Assembly (NCBI RefSeq): GCF_026000575.1
Contig: NZ_AP026910.1
Location: 868,001 to 932,000 of the forward strand
Source of the DNA: Rhodoluna sp. KAS3
GTDB taxonomy: Bacteria > Actinomycetota > Actinomycetes > Actinomycetales > Microbacteriaceae
DNA: 64,000 bases
Direction: 5' to 3'
Positions 18,202-25,501 of the stretch are shown here, piece by piece. The notes under the pieces were generated by a model. It saw nothing but the letters and a program-made list of their open reading frames with translations, was not told where the DNA came from and made no database searches. Made by a program: the position numbers and the translations under genes. Numbering within the stretch: the first letter of the stretch is position 1; each line of letters starts with the position of its first letter.

Positions 18202-18344
18202 CTGTCGCAGGCAAGACTGCTACATTTGACGCAGTTGCCCTAAACCAGCAACCCTTTTGCCTAGAGCAGGGAAAGTCCGGTGAGAATCCGGCGCTGACCC
18301 GCAACCGTAAGCCTTTTTGGTAAGTCGGAATGCCTGCCTGACAG
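18202..18344 (+). promoter_or_regulatory. Cobalamin (B12) riboswitch aptamer
   Basis: The conserved adenosylcobalamin-aptamer core is present: the GGGAAnnnnGGTGAGAATCC-like segment (18269-18290), then GCGCTGACCCGCAACCGTAAGC, then AAGTCGGAATGCCTGCC. A closing P1 stem pairs 18202-18213 (ctgtcgcaggca) with 18331-18344 (tgcctgcctgacag), with a two-base bulge. It begins directly after the upstream stop codon and controls the five-gene operon from 18445. Ligand choice (adenosyl versus other cobalamins) cannot be read by eye. Confidence 0.93.
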
Positions 18345-18398
18345 CAATTGACTCCTTATTCACCGTCGAGGTCTACGGTCGGAGTCGAATGGTTCCAT

Positions 18399-18438
18399 AC
18401 CTTTCGTCTTCGCATTCAGATCGCATAAAGCGAAAGGT
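18399..18438 (+). promoter_or_regulatory. Riboswitch expression platform: Shine-Dalgarno-sequestering hairpin
   Basis: The eight bases acctttcg (18399-18406) are a perfect complement of cgaaaggt (18431-18438), which contains the AAAGG ribosome site of the ATG at 18445. No T-tract follows, so control is predicted to be translational. A second hairpin (gactcc 18350-18355 with ggagtc 18381-18386) lies between the aptamer and this stem and may take part in switching. Confidence 0.75.
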
Positions 18439-18444
18439 TTCAAA

Positions 18445-19431
18445 ATGTTTGGAACTAAATCTGGATTGCGCAAACTTGTTGCAATCACATCAATAACCGC
18501 CACACTTTCACTCGTTGCGCCAACAGCGGCAGTTGCGGCTCCCCCATACCAAACCACCGTTTCATACCTGAGCGGCAAGTTTGTGAGCGGAAAATATCTG
18601 GCCGGCTTCAGCGCAGGTTCGAAAGATTTTGGCATGTCGATCGAGGCCTTGCTTCAGCTGAATGCTGGCGGGCATGATCTGGCCAAACTGGGCTCCAAGG
18701 CACAGTACCTGCTCAACACAAAATCTGTGGTCGGTGACGTTGTTGCCCGAACGGGATATGTCTTCAACACCGATGCCAACAAGACCCTAAATGTTGGCTT
18801 GGCTGGCAAGTACCTGTTTGTATCACGAGCACTTGAAGTGCCAGCTGAGTATTTGCAGTATCAGATCTTCAAGGAGCTGAAGACCCGAATTGCTGCCGAC
18901 GGCACCGTCTACGGTGCAACCAACGACTTTGACTATGCCTGGGTTGCTTTGGGTTTGAACGCCTACCTCGAGCACACACTGGCGAACAAAGTAATTCAAA
19001 AGCTGATCACTCGCCAAAACACAGATGGCGGCTTTAGCTCGTACGGAACCGCCAGCTCGGCTGACGCCACCGGCCTTGCACTGCAGGCACTGTCACTCCG
19101 CCGCTGGTTCGGCAACGCCACAGAAGACAAAGCTCGTTCGACAGCAATTGGCAAGGCGCTTAGCTATGTCCGTAAAACCGACTCTGGCGACAGCCACATT
19201 GAGTCCGATTACGGATACGACGTCAACGGCACGGCATACGTGGCAATGGGACTGAAGGCTGCCGGCAAACTAGAGGAGGCTAAGCCTTACCGAATCTGGC
19301 TGAAATCTAAGCTGGCCTCGACCGGCGGATTCACCGTGCCATGGAGCTCTGGCAGCGCTGACGTGATGGCCACTTCTCAGGCATACGTACCGCTGATTGC
19401 CAAGAGCTACCTAGATCTACTTACCGACTGA
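18445..19431 (+). CDS. Secreted alpha/alpha-toroid protein, predicted cobalamin-binding (intrinsic-factor-like alpha domain)
   Basis: This 328-residue protein has a Sec signal peptide (basic start, hydrophobic core, cleavage predicted after AVAA at residue 32) and no later membrane helix. The mature part is a series of helical repeats of the prenyltransferase/squalene-cyclase kind, with turn motifs such as DGGFSSYGTASSADATGLAL and SADVMATSQAY. The same alpha6/alpha6 toroid forms the alpha domain of transcobalamin and intrinsic factor. It is the first gene behind a cobalamin riboswitch and is three bases from the next gene, so extracellular B12/corrinoid binding is inferred. A carbohydrate or polymer-binding toroid is the alternative. 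Confidence 0.72.
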   Translation: MFGTKSGLRKLVAITSITATLSLVAPTAAVAAPPYQTTVSYLSGKFVSGKYLAGFSAGSKDFGMSIEALLQLNAGGHDLAKLGSKAQYLLNTKSVVGDVVARTGYVFNTDANKTLNVGLAGKYLFVSRALEVPAEYLQYQIFKELKTRIAADGTVYGATNDFDYAWVALGLNAYLEHTLANKVIQKLITRQNTDGGFSSYGTASSADATGLALQALSLRRWFGNATEDKARSTAIGKALSYVRKTDSGDSHIESDYGYDVNGTAYVAMGLKAAGKLEEAKPYRIWLKSKLASTGGFTVPWSSGSADVMATSQAYVPLIAKSYLDLLTD

Positions 19432-19433
19432 GC

Positions 19434-19970
19434 ATGCCAAAAGGCTTAGTGCTGACCCTAGGCCTACTGCTAGCCGCAGTAGGCCTATTCGGGGTCCTCT
19501 CGAAAAACCCAGCATCCACGCCAGCACCTGAATCGAGCGCTGTCAGCAGTGGGCCGTGCCTGGATTCTGGGGTGACTCTAGTGATTGATTTTGGGTCTGA
19601 ATCAGCTCTGGAAAGCAAAGTTTCATGCCTACAAGATTTTGCGGGCAATGGCTGGCAATTGCTAGAAGAAGCTGATTTGGCACCAACCGGAACAAGTCAA
19701 TACCCAGCAGCGTTTGTTTGCCGCATCGGCGGATGGCCTACCGAAACTGCACAGGATTGCCTTGACACCCCCAGCTATCAAGAAGGCACCTGGGTTTACT
19801 TCAAATCTCTAGCCGGTGAGTGGGTCAGAAGCGGACAGGGTGCAGCCGACCCGAACAATCGAGTTGCCTGCGGAGCGGCGGAGGGCTGGGTGTTCATCAC
19901 GCCGAACACACCTAAATCCGAGCAATCACCATCGGCGTCCGTTCCAGAACTTACCTGTGCCACCAAATAG
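19434..19970 (+). CDS. Membrane-tethered six-cysteine protein, transcobalamin C-terminal (DUF4430)-like
   Basis: This 178-residue protein has one N-terminal hydrophobic segment (residues 4-22), then a Ser/Pro/Ala linker and an extracytoplasmic domain. Six cysteines (42, 65, 96, 109, 146, 175) suggest three disulfides. The order GTWVYFKSLAGEWVRSGQGA followed by GWVFI resembles the DUF4430/transcobalamin beta-domain pattern. With the preceding toroid protein it would make up both domains of a transcobalamin-type binder, split over two genes. Family assignment is by pattern only and needs a profile search. Spacing is 2 bases after the upstream stop and 3 before ecfT. Confidence 0.6.
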   Translation: MPKGLVLTLGLLLAAVGLFGVLSKNPASTPAPESSAVSSGPCLDSGVTLVIDFGSESALESKVSCLQDFAGNGWQLLEEADLAPTGTSQYPAAFVCRIGGWPTETAQDCLDTPSYQEGTWVYFKSLAGEWVRSGQGAADPNNRVACGAAEGWVFITPNTPKSEQSPSASVPELTCATK

Positions 19971-19973
19971 GCC

Positions 19974-20927
19974 ATGTTCAAGACTTTGACCGCACAGGTA
20001 CACCCCGGAGTTTGGTGGCTACTTGGCCTGTCCTTTGCCGTCGCAGCAAGCTTGCAGGACTTTTGGCTCCCGCTTGCAATTATTTGCCTGACAGCCGTTG
20101 CCCTCGCATCTGCTGGAGCCGCCGAAAACGCAGTGCGGCAAACCCTTCGGCTCTACCTAATCCTGGCAATCCTGGTGGTTTTAGTCAGAGTTTCTTTTCG
20201 AGTTATTTTCAATTTTCCAGACCCCACTAAACCGGTCTTTTTGAACCTTCCTCTAATCAACCTAGATCTAGGATTTGGCACGGTTACCTCGCTCTTCGGG
20301 CCGGTATCGCTGGCGTCAATTACTTCAGGCCTCACCGATGGCTTGCGACTGGCAGCGATAATCCTGGCCGTGGCCATGGCAAACAGCTTGGCCAACCCAA
20401 AACGACTTTTGAAGAGCACGCCGGCAGCACTCTACGAGCTGGCCACAGCAGCCGTAGTGGCGATTAATCTTGCGCCGCAGCTTATTTCAAGCCTCCAGCG
20501 AGTCAGAAAAGCTCGCGAGCTGAGAGGGCGAAGTCGAAAAGTTACCGCACTGACTGGCACGATTATTCCGGCGCTGGAAGACACGATTGACAGCTCTCTA
20601 GATTTGGCAGCAAGCATGGCATCCCGAGGTTTCGGAAGGCGTGGGCCAGTGCCAGCTGTTCAGCTACGGCAGACCCGTCTCCTAACATTGACAGCGCTGG
20701 TTGCGATGATTTTTGCCATTTTCTCGATGCTGAGTGTTGGGCTGAGCGACCTGGTAACCCCAATTAGCTTTTTTATCGCCTTGATAGCCAGTCTTACCTC
20801 AGTGAAACTTGCTTCGCGACACGGAGTTAGAACTCGATTTCGAGTCCACGCCTGGGCAGCAGCTGATTTTGCAATCATGGGCCTGAGCGCCTCCATAGTC
20901 TTCGTTGGCTTCTGGTTTGGAGGCTAA
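19974..20927 (+). CDS. ecfT: ECF transporter transmembrane component EcfT (CbiQ family)
   Basis: EcfT couples the two ATPases to the substrate-binding S subunit in energy-coupling-factor importers. The 317-residue protein has hydrophobic helices at the start and end and a cytoplasmic coupling region with the Arg-containing signatures RKARELRGR and SMASRGFGRRG (about 185-225), the hallmark of CbiQ/EcfT. It sits between the predicted binder genes and the ATPase gene, with a few bases or overlap on each side, and belongs to the B12-regulated operon. Confidence 0.85.
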   Translation: MFKTLTAQVHPGVWWLLGLSFAVAASLQDFWLPLAIICLTAVALASAGAAENAVRQTLRLYLILAILVVLVRVSFRVIFNFPDPTKPVFLNLPLINLDLGFGTVTSLFGPVSLASITSGLTDGLRLAAIILAVAMANSLANPKRLLKSTPAALYELATAAVVAINLAPQLISSLQRVRKARELRGRSRKVTALTGTIIPALEDTIDSSLDLAASMASRGFGRRGPVPAVQLRQTRLLTLTALVAMIFAIFSMLSVGLSDLVTPISFFIALIASLTSVKLASRHGVRTRFRVHAWAAADFAIMGLSASIVFVGFWFGG

Positions 20928-20928
20928 T

Positions 20929-22512
20929 GTGATCAAGACTTCAAACCTGACCCTTGGGTATAAATCGAGCGAGACTCCGATCCTAAGAAATGTCAACCTA
21001 TCCGTTGCTGCTGGCGAGATGGTTTTGGTTTGCGGCCCCACCGGGAGCGGAAAATCAACACTCCTGAAGTGCCTTAACTCACTAGCCCCTGCATTCACCG
21101 GAGGGACTCTCACCGGGTCGGTCTCAATCGACGGACAAATCACCTCTGGAGCCGCTCCCCACGAAATTGCTCACCTGGTTGGCTATGTGAACCAGCAGCC
21201 AGAAGGTGGGTTTGTGTCTGAAACAGTTGAGGATGAGCTGGTTTTCGGCATGGAGCAACTAGGTGTTACGCCAGCTGAAATGGCCAGCAACCTTGCTCGG
21301 GTGGCCGAGATTTTTGATCTTGCTGCGGTTCTGGATCGACGACTCAGTGAGCTTTCGGGTGGGCAACAGCAAAAAGTCGCTATCGCCGCCGCTGTTGCAG
21401 CAGGCCAAAAGGTTCTGTTGCTAGATGAACCGACCTCAGCGCTTTCACCGTCGACAGCAGCCGAGTTGCTGTCCCTTCTAAAAAAACTGAGCACCGATGA
21501 GGGCATCACGGTGATTCTCGTTGAACATCGAATCGAACGGGTGCTTGAGTTAGTTGATTCCGTGGTCATGGTGCACGGTGACGGTTCAGTGACCCAGGGC
21601 GACAAAACAACCCAATTCAGCGACTCCAGATGCGCCCCGCCGCTCATCGAACTAAGTCAAAAACTGGGATGGGCCCCGGTGGCCACCGACGTCTCAGAGG
21701 CACGAAATCACTGGCGTGAATCCAATCCGAAATTCCGCCCTCGTGTTGCTCTGAAACCTCATCCAGAAATTGCCCTGAGCGTCCGCGAGCTCGATGTCAA
21801 TTACGGTAGTGAAGCCGCCGTATCAGGAGTCACTTTTGACCTGCCGTTCGGCTCCATCTCGGCTCTGATGGGGCAAAACGGAGCGGGAAAAACCAGCCTG
21901 GTTAGCGCTATCAGGGATCCGAAATTAATCTCTTCCGGAACAGTGATTTTGGGTGAGCGCAGCACCACCGACCTGTCGTTGCAAGAGCTGCTTCGAGCAG
22001 TGACCATGGTTCCGCAGAAGGCCTCTGACCTGCTTTTTCTGAATTCGATCGGTAAGGAGTTGCAGGAGTCCGACAATTTCGGCGGGCTTTCGGCAGGATC
22101 AACAGCCCGTTTGCTGACTAGATTGAACGGCAGACTGGACCCTAATCAGCACCCTCGAGACCTCTCAGCTGGACAAAAACTTTCGTTAGTTCTGGCCATG
22201 CAGTTGGCCAATGGGGCGCGTGTCCTACTGCTAGACGAGCCGACTCGTGGTCTCGACTATTTTGCCAAGCGCCAACTGGCCGAACAGTTAAAGTCACTGC
22301 AAGTCTCGGGTGCATGCATCTTGGTGGCTTCGCATGACGTGGAGTTTATTGCTCAAATCGCCGACCGCGTGCTCCTCTTAGATCAGGGCAAACTTATCCA
22401 GGACTGCGCTCCCGAAGACCTGCTTGGATTTCAAAAACCATTCGAAACTCAAATTGCGCAGGTCTCAGAATCGCCCGACCTCATTTCAATTAGTCAGGTG
22501 GTCGAACTCTGA
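20929..22512 (+). CDS. ecfA: ECF transporter fused ATPase (EcfA-EcfA')
   Basis: Two ABC ATPase domains lie in one 527-residue chain. Domain 1 has GPTGSGKST, LSGGQQQKVAIA and VLLLDEPTS. Domain 2 has GQNGAGKTS, the altered signature LSAGQKLS and VLLLDEPTRGLD. It energises import with EcfT and the S subunit. The start chosen is GTG at 20929 because a GGAGG lies 5 bases before it and the protein then begins at the usual ABC beta-strand. An upstream ATG (20905) would overlap ecfT. The stop overlaps the next ATG (TGATG). Confidence 0.9.
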   Translation: MIKTSNLTLGYKSSETPILRNVNLSVAAGEMVLVCGPTGSGKSTLLKCLNSLAPAFTGGTLTGSVSIDGQITSGAAPHEIAHLVGYVNQQPEGGFVSETVEDELVFGMEQLGVTPAEMASNLARVAEIFDLAAVLDRRLSELSGGQQQKVAIAAAVAAGQKVLLLDEPTSALSPSTAAELLSLLKKLSTDEGITVILVEHRIERVLELVDSVVMVHGDGSVTQGDKTTQFSDSRCAPPLIELSQKLGWAPVATDVSEARNHWRESNPKFRPRVALKPHPEIALSVRELDVNYGSEAAVSGVTFDLPFGSISALMGQNGAGKTSLVSAIRDPKLISSGTVILGERSTTDLSLQELLRAVTMVPQKASDLLFLNSIGKELQESDNFGGLSAGSTARLLTRLNGRLDPNQHPRDLSAGQKLSLVLAMQLANGARVLLLDEPTRGLDYFAKRQLAEQLKSLQVSGACILVASHDVEFIAQIADRVLLLDQGKLIQDCAPEDLLGFQKPFETQIAQVSESPDLISISQVVEL

Positions 22513-23288
22513 TGAAATTCAAACACCAAGCCATGAGAGCCCTGACTCTGTCACTCGCTGCCGTGGCGGCGCTGATGATGTTTACCTGGCCACTGGTTAT
22601 CGGGGTAACTGCCCAGAGTGAAGCTGAAATTGCCCAGACAGCATTTTTGGTACTGATGCCACTGGTTCTTGTTTTGCTACTGATCGAATTTTCAACCGGC
22701 GGAATCGATGCCCGACAAATTGCCCTCTTAGGCGTTCTAACTGCGCTCAATGCTGTGATTCGCATGCTGGGCGCCGGAACCGCCGGCGTGGAGACAGCAT
22801 TTTTTCTCATCATTATCGCTGCCTACGTTTTTGGGCCAAGTTTTGGATTTCTCTTCGGAGCGCTGTCGCTGCTGGTTTCAGGACTGCTCACGGGCGGTAT
22901 TGGCCCGTGGTTACCGTTTCAAATGATGGCCGCTGCCTTGGTTGGACTAGCAGCTGGTGCATTGCCAAAAGTAAGCCGAACTTGGCTCCAATTCCTGATG
23001 CTTTGCGGGTACGCATTCGTCGCCAGTTTTTTCTATGGCGGATTGATGACCCTTTGGAATTGGCCATTTCTTGCCGGAACTGGGACTTCAATCTCGTATG
23101 TAGCCGGTGCGAGCCTCATCGAGAACCTAACCAGATTCGTTCAGTATGAACTCTTCACCGGTGGTCTGATATGGGACTTTGGTCGAGCGATAACTACATC
23201 AGTTTTGATCTTGTTAACGGCACCAGCCCTGCTGGCCACTCTGAATCGAGCAGCAAACAGGGCTGGTTTTGTGAAGCTACCGGATTAG
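22512..23288 (+). CDS. ECF transporter S component, predicted cobalamin/corrinoid specificity
   Basis: This hydrophobic 258-residue protein has about six to seven helices and an ECF S-component-like core (LLGVLTALNAVIRML, FGPSFGFLFGALSLLVSGLL). The S unit binds the substrate in the membrane. Cobalamin as substrate is inferred from the riboswitch at the head of the operon and from the upstream binder-like proteins; the sequence itself does not tell the ligand. The last four bases overlap the convergent doxX-like gene. Confidence 0.78.
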   Translation: MKFKHQAMRALTLSLAAVAALMMFTWPLVIGVTAQSEAEIAQTAFLVLMPLVLVLLLIEFSTGGIDARQIALLGVLTALNAVIRMLGAGTAGVETAFFLIIIAAYVFGPSFGFLFGALSLLVSGLLTGGIGPWLPFQMMAAALVGLAAGALPKVSRTWLQFLMLCGYAFVASFFYGGLMTLWNWPFLAGTGTSISYVAGASLIENLTRFVQYELFTGGLIWDFGRAITTSVLILLTAPALLATLNRAANRAGFVKLPD

Positions 23289-23701
23289 AAAACCGGAAGA
23301 ATTACCACTGCCTGAAGAACCGCAGCTGCAGCGCTGAACAGGAACAGCTTTGAAGTCATCTTCCAGGTGTATTTGTTCTCACCACGAACTGTGTGCATGA
23401 TGTGCGCTACTGCCATGGTCAGAGCCAAACCAGCTGCTGCCAATACACCCCAAATTTGTGCCCAGGCAAAACCTGGAACAAAGTAGGCAGCAAGAGGCGC
23501 CAGGATGATGCCAACCGCACCAAGAAGCTCAACCCAAGCAATTAGACGAACCAAGCCAAACGGAATGTTGGCAACCCAGCCAAAACCTGCGCCAAGCAGG
23601 GTCTCTTTAGTTGCAGTGGCCTTGAACTTGCCGGCCTTGTAGAAGCTGAACGCGACCAAAGCTGAAAGCGCCAGACCCGCGATTGCATAAACGATGTTCA
23701 T
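23285..23701 (-). CDS. DoxX-like membrane protein
   Basis: This 138-residue protein has four hydrophobic helices and the DoxX-like family pattern (GLVRLIAWVELLGAVGIIL, AHIMHTVRGENKY). Relatives are small membrane proteins, some tied to redox or thiol stress; no function can be read here. An AAGGAAC ribosome site precedes the ATG. It is divergent from the HicB-like gene across a 119-base region that holds two inverted repeats, so a dedicated regulator is likely. Confidence 0.78.
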   Translation of the reverse strand: MNIVYAIAGLALSALVAFSFYKAGKFKATATKETLLGAGFGWVANIPFGLVRLIAWVELLGAVGIILAPLAAYFVPGFAWAQIWGVLAAAGLALTMAVAHIMHTVRGENKYTWKMTSKLFLFSAAAAVLQAVVILPVF

Positions 23702-23741
23702 TGAAGTTCCTTTTATAGTCTTGAATTTCGGATCATTCCGA

Positions 23742-23759
23742 TTTACAGTAGTTAGTAAA
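23742..23759. promoter_or_regulatory. Inverted repeat TTTAC-N8-GTAAA upstream of doxX-like gene
   Basis: The five-base arms tttac (23742-23746) and gtaaa (23755-23759) are separated by eight bases. It lies 41 bases upstream of the doxX-like start, close to where its promoter should be. A repeat this short can occur by chance in AT-rich DNA. Confidence 0.35.
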
Positions 23760-23766
23760 GCATGGG

Positions 23767-23783
23767 TTGACTAAATTAGTCAA
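23767..23783. promoter_or_regulatory. Perfect 17-base palindrome, candidate operator
   Basis: TTGACTAAATTAGTCAA has perfect eight-base arms around one central base and lies midway between two divergent genes (doxX-like and hicB-like). The TTGACT arms on both strands also match a -35 hexamer, so a bound protein would block both promoters. The regulator is unknown. Confidence 0.6.
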
Positions 23784-23820
23784 GTAGCCCTTTACAAAAA
23801 GTTACGAGTTAGGAGTCGCG

Positions 23821-24213
23821 ATGGAAATCAAGGCACTTTGCGAACGCCAGGATGACGGCTGGTTGATTGCCGTGCCGGAACTCGGCAACTTTAAGACCAC
23901 TGCCAAGCGCCTGGATAAGGCAACCGAGCAAATCAAACTGCTTGCCGAGCAAACCACCGGCGAGTCCAAGTGCGACATCGTGGTCAAGGTTGAAGCGGTT
24001 ATGCCTGGAATCATCTGCGACATCGAATCAGCTCAAGCAAAAATGCGCGAGGCAACCCGCCTTCAAGAAGAAGCTTCTAACGAGATTCGCGATGTGGTCG
24101 GACGCATGCGTGATCGCGGCTTGACGATGCGAGACATCGCAGTGTTGCTTGGAGTTACACCTCAGCGCGTGGCTCAATTGGCGCCTTGCACCGAAGAATC
24201 AGTAGTCGCCTAG
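23821..24213 (+). CDS. HicB-like domain protein with C-terminal helix-turn-helix (orphan)
   Basis: The N-terminal half of this 130-residue protein has the HicB-type pattern (CERQDDGWLIAVPELGNFKT, then TTAKRLDKATEQI). The C-terminal half has a helix-turn-helix-like segment (GLTMRDIAVLLGVTPQRVAQL). HicB proteins are antitoxins or repressors of HicA toxins. No HicA-like small basic protein is encoded on either side, so it is an orphan and may act simply as a DNA-binding regulator. An AGGAG lies before the ATG. It converges with the next gene without a gap. Confidence 0.65.
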   Translation: MEIKALCERQDDGWLIAVPELGNFKTTAKRLDKATEQIKLLAEQTTGESKCDIVVKVEAVMPGIICDIESAQAKMREATRLQEEASNEIRDVVGRMRDRGLTMRDIAVLLGVTPQRVAQLAPCTEESVVA

Positions 24214-24864
24214 CTAGACACGCCAGGTTGGTAGTCGCCAACCGAGCCCAACCGCGATCATTCGGAGTGCAACGATGGCTGCGGCCGAAATACTGACCGA
24301 CCAAAACGCACCCCAGTTGAGAGCGTTAAGCAAAACCACTAGCCAGGCCCCGGCAAACGCCACCACTGCGTAAGGCTGGTGGTCATTGAAAGCGCGTGGA
24401 ATTTCATTTACCACCACGTCTCGCAAAACGCCACCAAAGACCGGTGTGATCACACCCATAATTACCGCGATGATCGCCGGCATTCCAGCCTCAATAGCAA
24501 TCTGAGTACCCGTTGCGGCAAAAATGCCTAACCCAAGCGCATCTGGCCATTGCATCGAGCGTTCAGTTAGTTCAATGTGACGGGCGCGCATAAAGAGCAG
24601 CGCTAGCGCGCAGAGACCAAGAATCACCCAAATCCAGCCCCAGTTTTCAACCCAAAAAAATGGCCGGCGGTCCAAGAGAATGTCACGAAGTGTTCCGCCG
24701 CCGAAGGCAGCCAGCGCGGTGACAATTGCCATGCCGACAAGATCAAGCCGCTTACGGGCAGCCTCGATCAAACCGGAAAGGGCAAACGCCAATGTACCAA
24801 TTACCTCGAAGGCTAGGGCGCCATAGGAGACTAACCATTCGGCAACGGAAGAGGCTGAGGACAT
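24214..24864 (-). CDS. UPF0126/TRIC-type membrane channel or glycine transporter-like protein
   Basis: This 216-residue membrane protein has two repeats of the UPF0126 domain, each with the GGxxRD turn (GGGTLRDILLDRRPFFWV and FGGVLRDVVVNEIPRAF). Bacterial members are trimeric cation channels of the TRIC type; some are annotated as glycine transporters. Which role applies here cannot be decided. The stop codon abuts the stop of the HicB-like gene. Confidence 0.82.
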   Translation of the reverse strand: MSSASSVAEWLVSYGALAFEVIGTLAFALSGLIEAARKRLDLVGMAIVTALAAFGGGTLRDILLDRRPFFWVENWGWIWVILGLCALALLFMRARHIELTERSMQWPDALGLGIFAATGTQIAIEAGMPAIIAVIMGVITPVFGGVLRDVVVNEIPRAFNDHQPYAVVAFAGAWLVVLLNALNWGAFWSVSISAAAIVALRMIAVGLGWRLPTWRV

Positions 24865-24930
24865 AGGTTAATCGTAGAGCAAGGCCAAGGACGAGTTCCC
24901 AAGGGCTGAAACTGGATTCGGTTAAACACT

Positions 24931-24956
24931 AAAACCCCCTATTTCTAGGGGGTTTT
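24931..24956. terminator. Rho-independent terminator downstream of tmRNA
   Basis: The ten bases aaaaccccct and the ten bases agggggtttt pair across a six-base loop. On the minus strand the stem ends in a T-tract, fitting the 3' end of tmRNA about 47 bases upstream. It separates tmRNA from the TRIC-type gene. Confidence 0.85.
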
Positions 24957-25002
24957 GCGCTATGGGATGACTCGTAGCTTCTTGCCGAAACAAAAGCCTG
25001 AG

Positions 25003-25372
25003 TGGAGATGGGGGGAATTGAACCCCCGTCCAATACAGAGTTTCTGACTCTTCTACGGGTGTAGCTTCAATAAGGTTCTACTCGGCCCCGGCACTAGCTT
25101 GAAGCGACATATCCGACGGGCCCAGCCAAAGTGAAAGTCCCGAGCAGCCCTTAGGCACAACTACTCAGCAAGATCTCTAAATGACGCTAGGGTTCAGAAC
25201 GAAATCAAATCTGATCTAACGGACTTCGGGGCTAGCGCTATTAAGCAGCTAGGGCGAAGTCGGTGCGTGATGATTTAGCACCTATAGTTTGCAGCGGACA
25301 TTAACGAGTTGACGCTACATTCTCGACCCGCTTCTTCCAGTTACACATGCACTGTCGAAACCGATCATCCCC
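25003..25372 (-). ncRNA. ssrA: Transfer-messenger RNA (tmRNA)
   Basis: On the minus strand the 5' end is GGGGATGATCGGTTTCGACAG and the 3' end is a T-arm with CATCTCCA. The two ends pair as a tRNA-like acceptor (GGGGATG with CATCTCC). The tag frame is complement(25241-25279), starting at a GCT resume codon after TATAGGT and reading AKSSRTDFALAA then TAA. CCA is not encoded. tmRNA and SmpB (gene immediately upstream) rescue stalled ribosomes and tag the product for proteolysis. Confidence 0.96.
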
Positions 25373-25501
25373 ATATTTAGTTATCATCACCCCGAAAGAC
25401 CTAACCTAAACGTCTGGGCCTTGATCTTTTGGGGTTATCTCAAGAATAAGCCCTACCGCCGACAATAGGCTGTGGTTTCCCTGAGAGGACTGGATTGACT
25501 G

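Noticed and set aside
18190-18444. Transcription terminator as riboswitch output
   Set aside because: Neither of the two hairpins between the aptamer and the start codon is followed by a T-tract.
23821-24213. HicBA toxin-antitoxin module
   Set aside because: No HicA-like frame adjoins the HicB-like gene on either strand, so a complete module is not supported.
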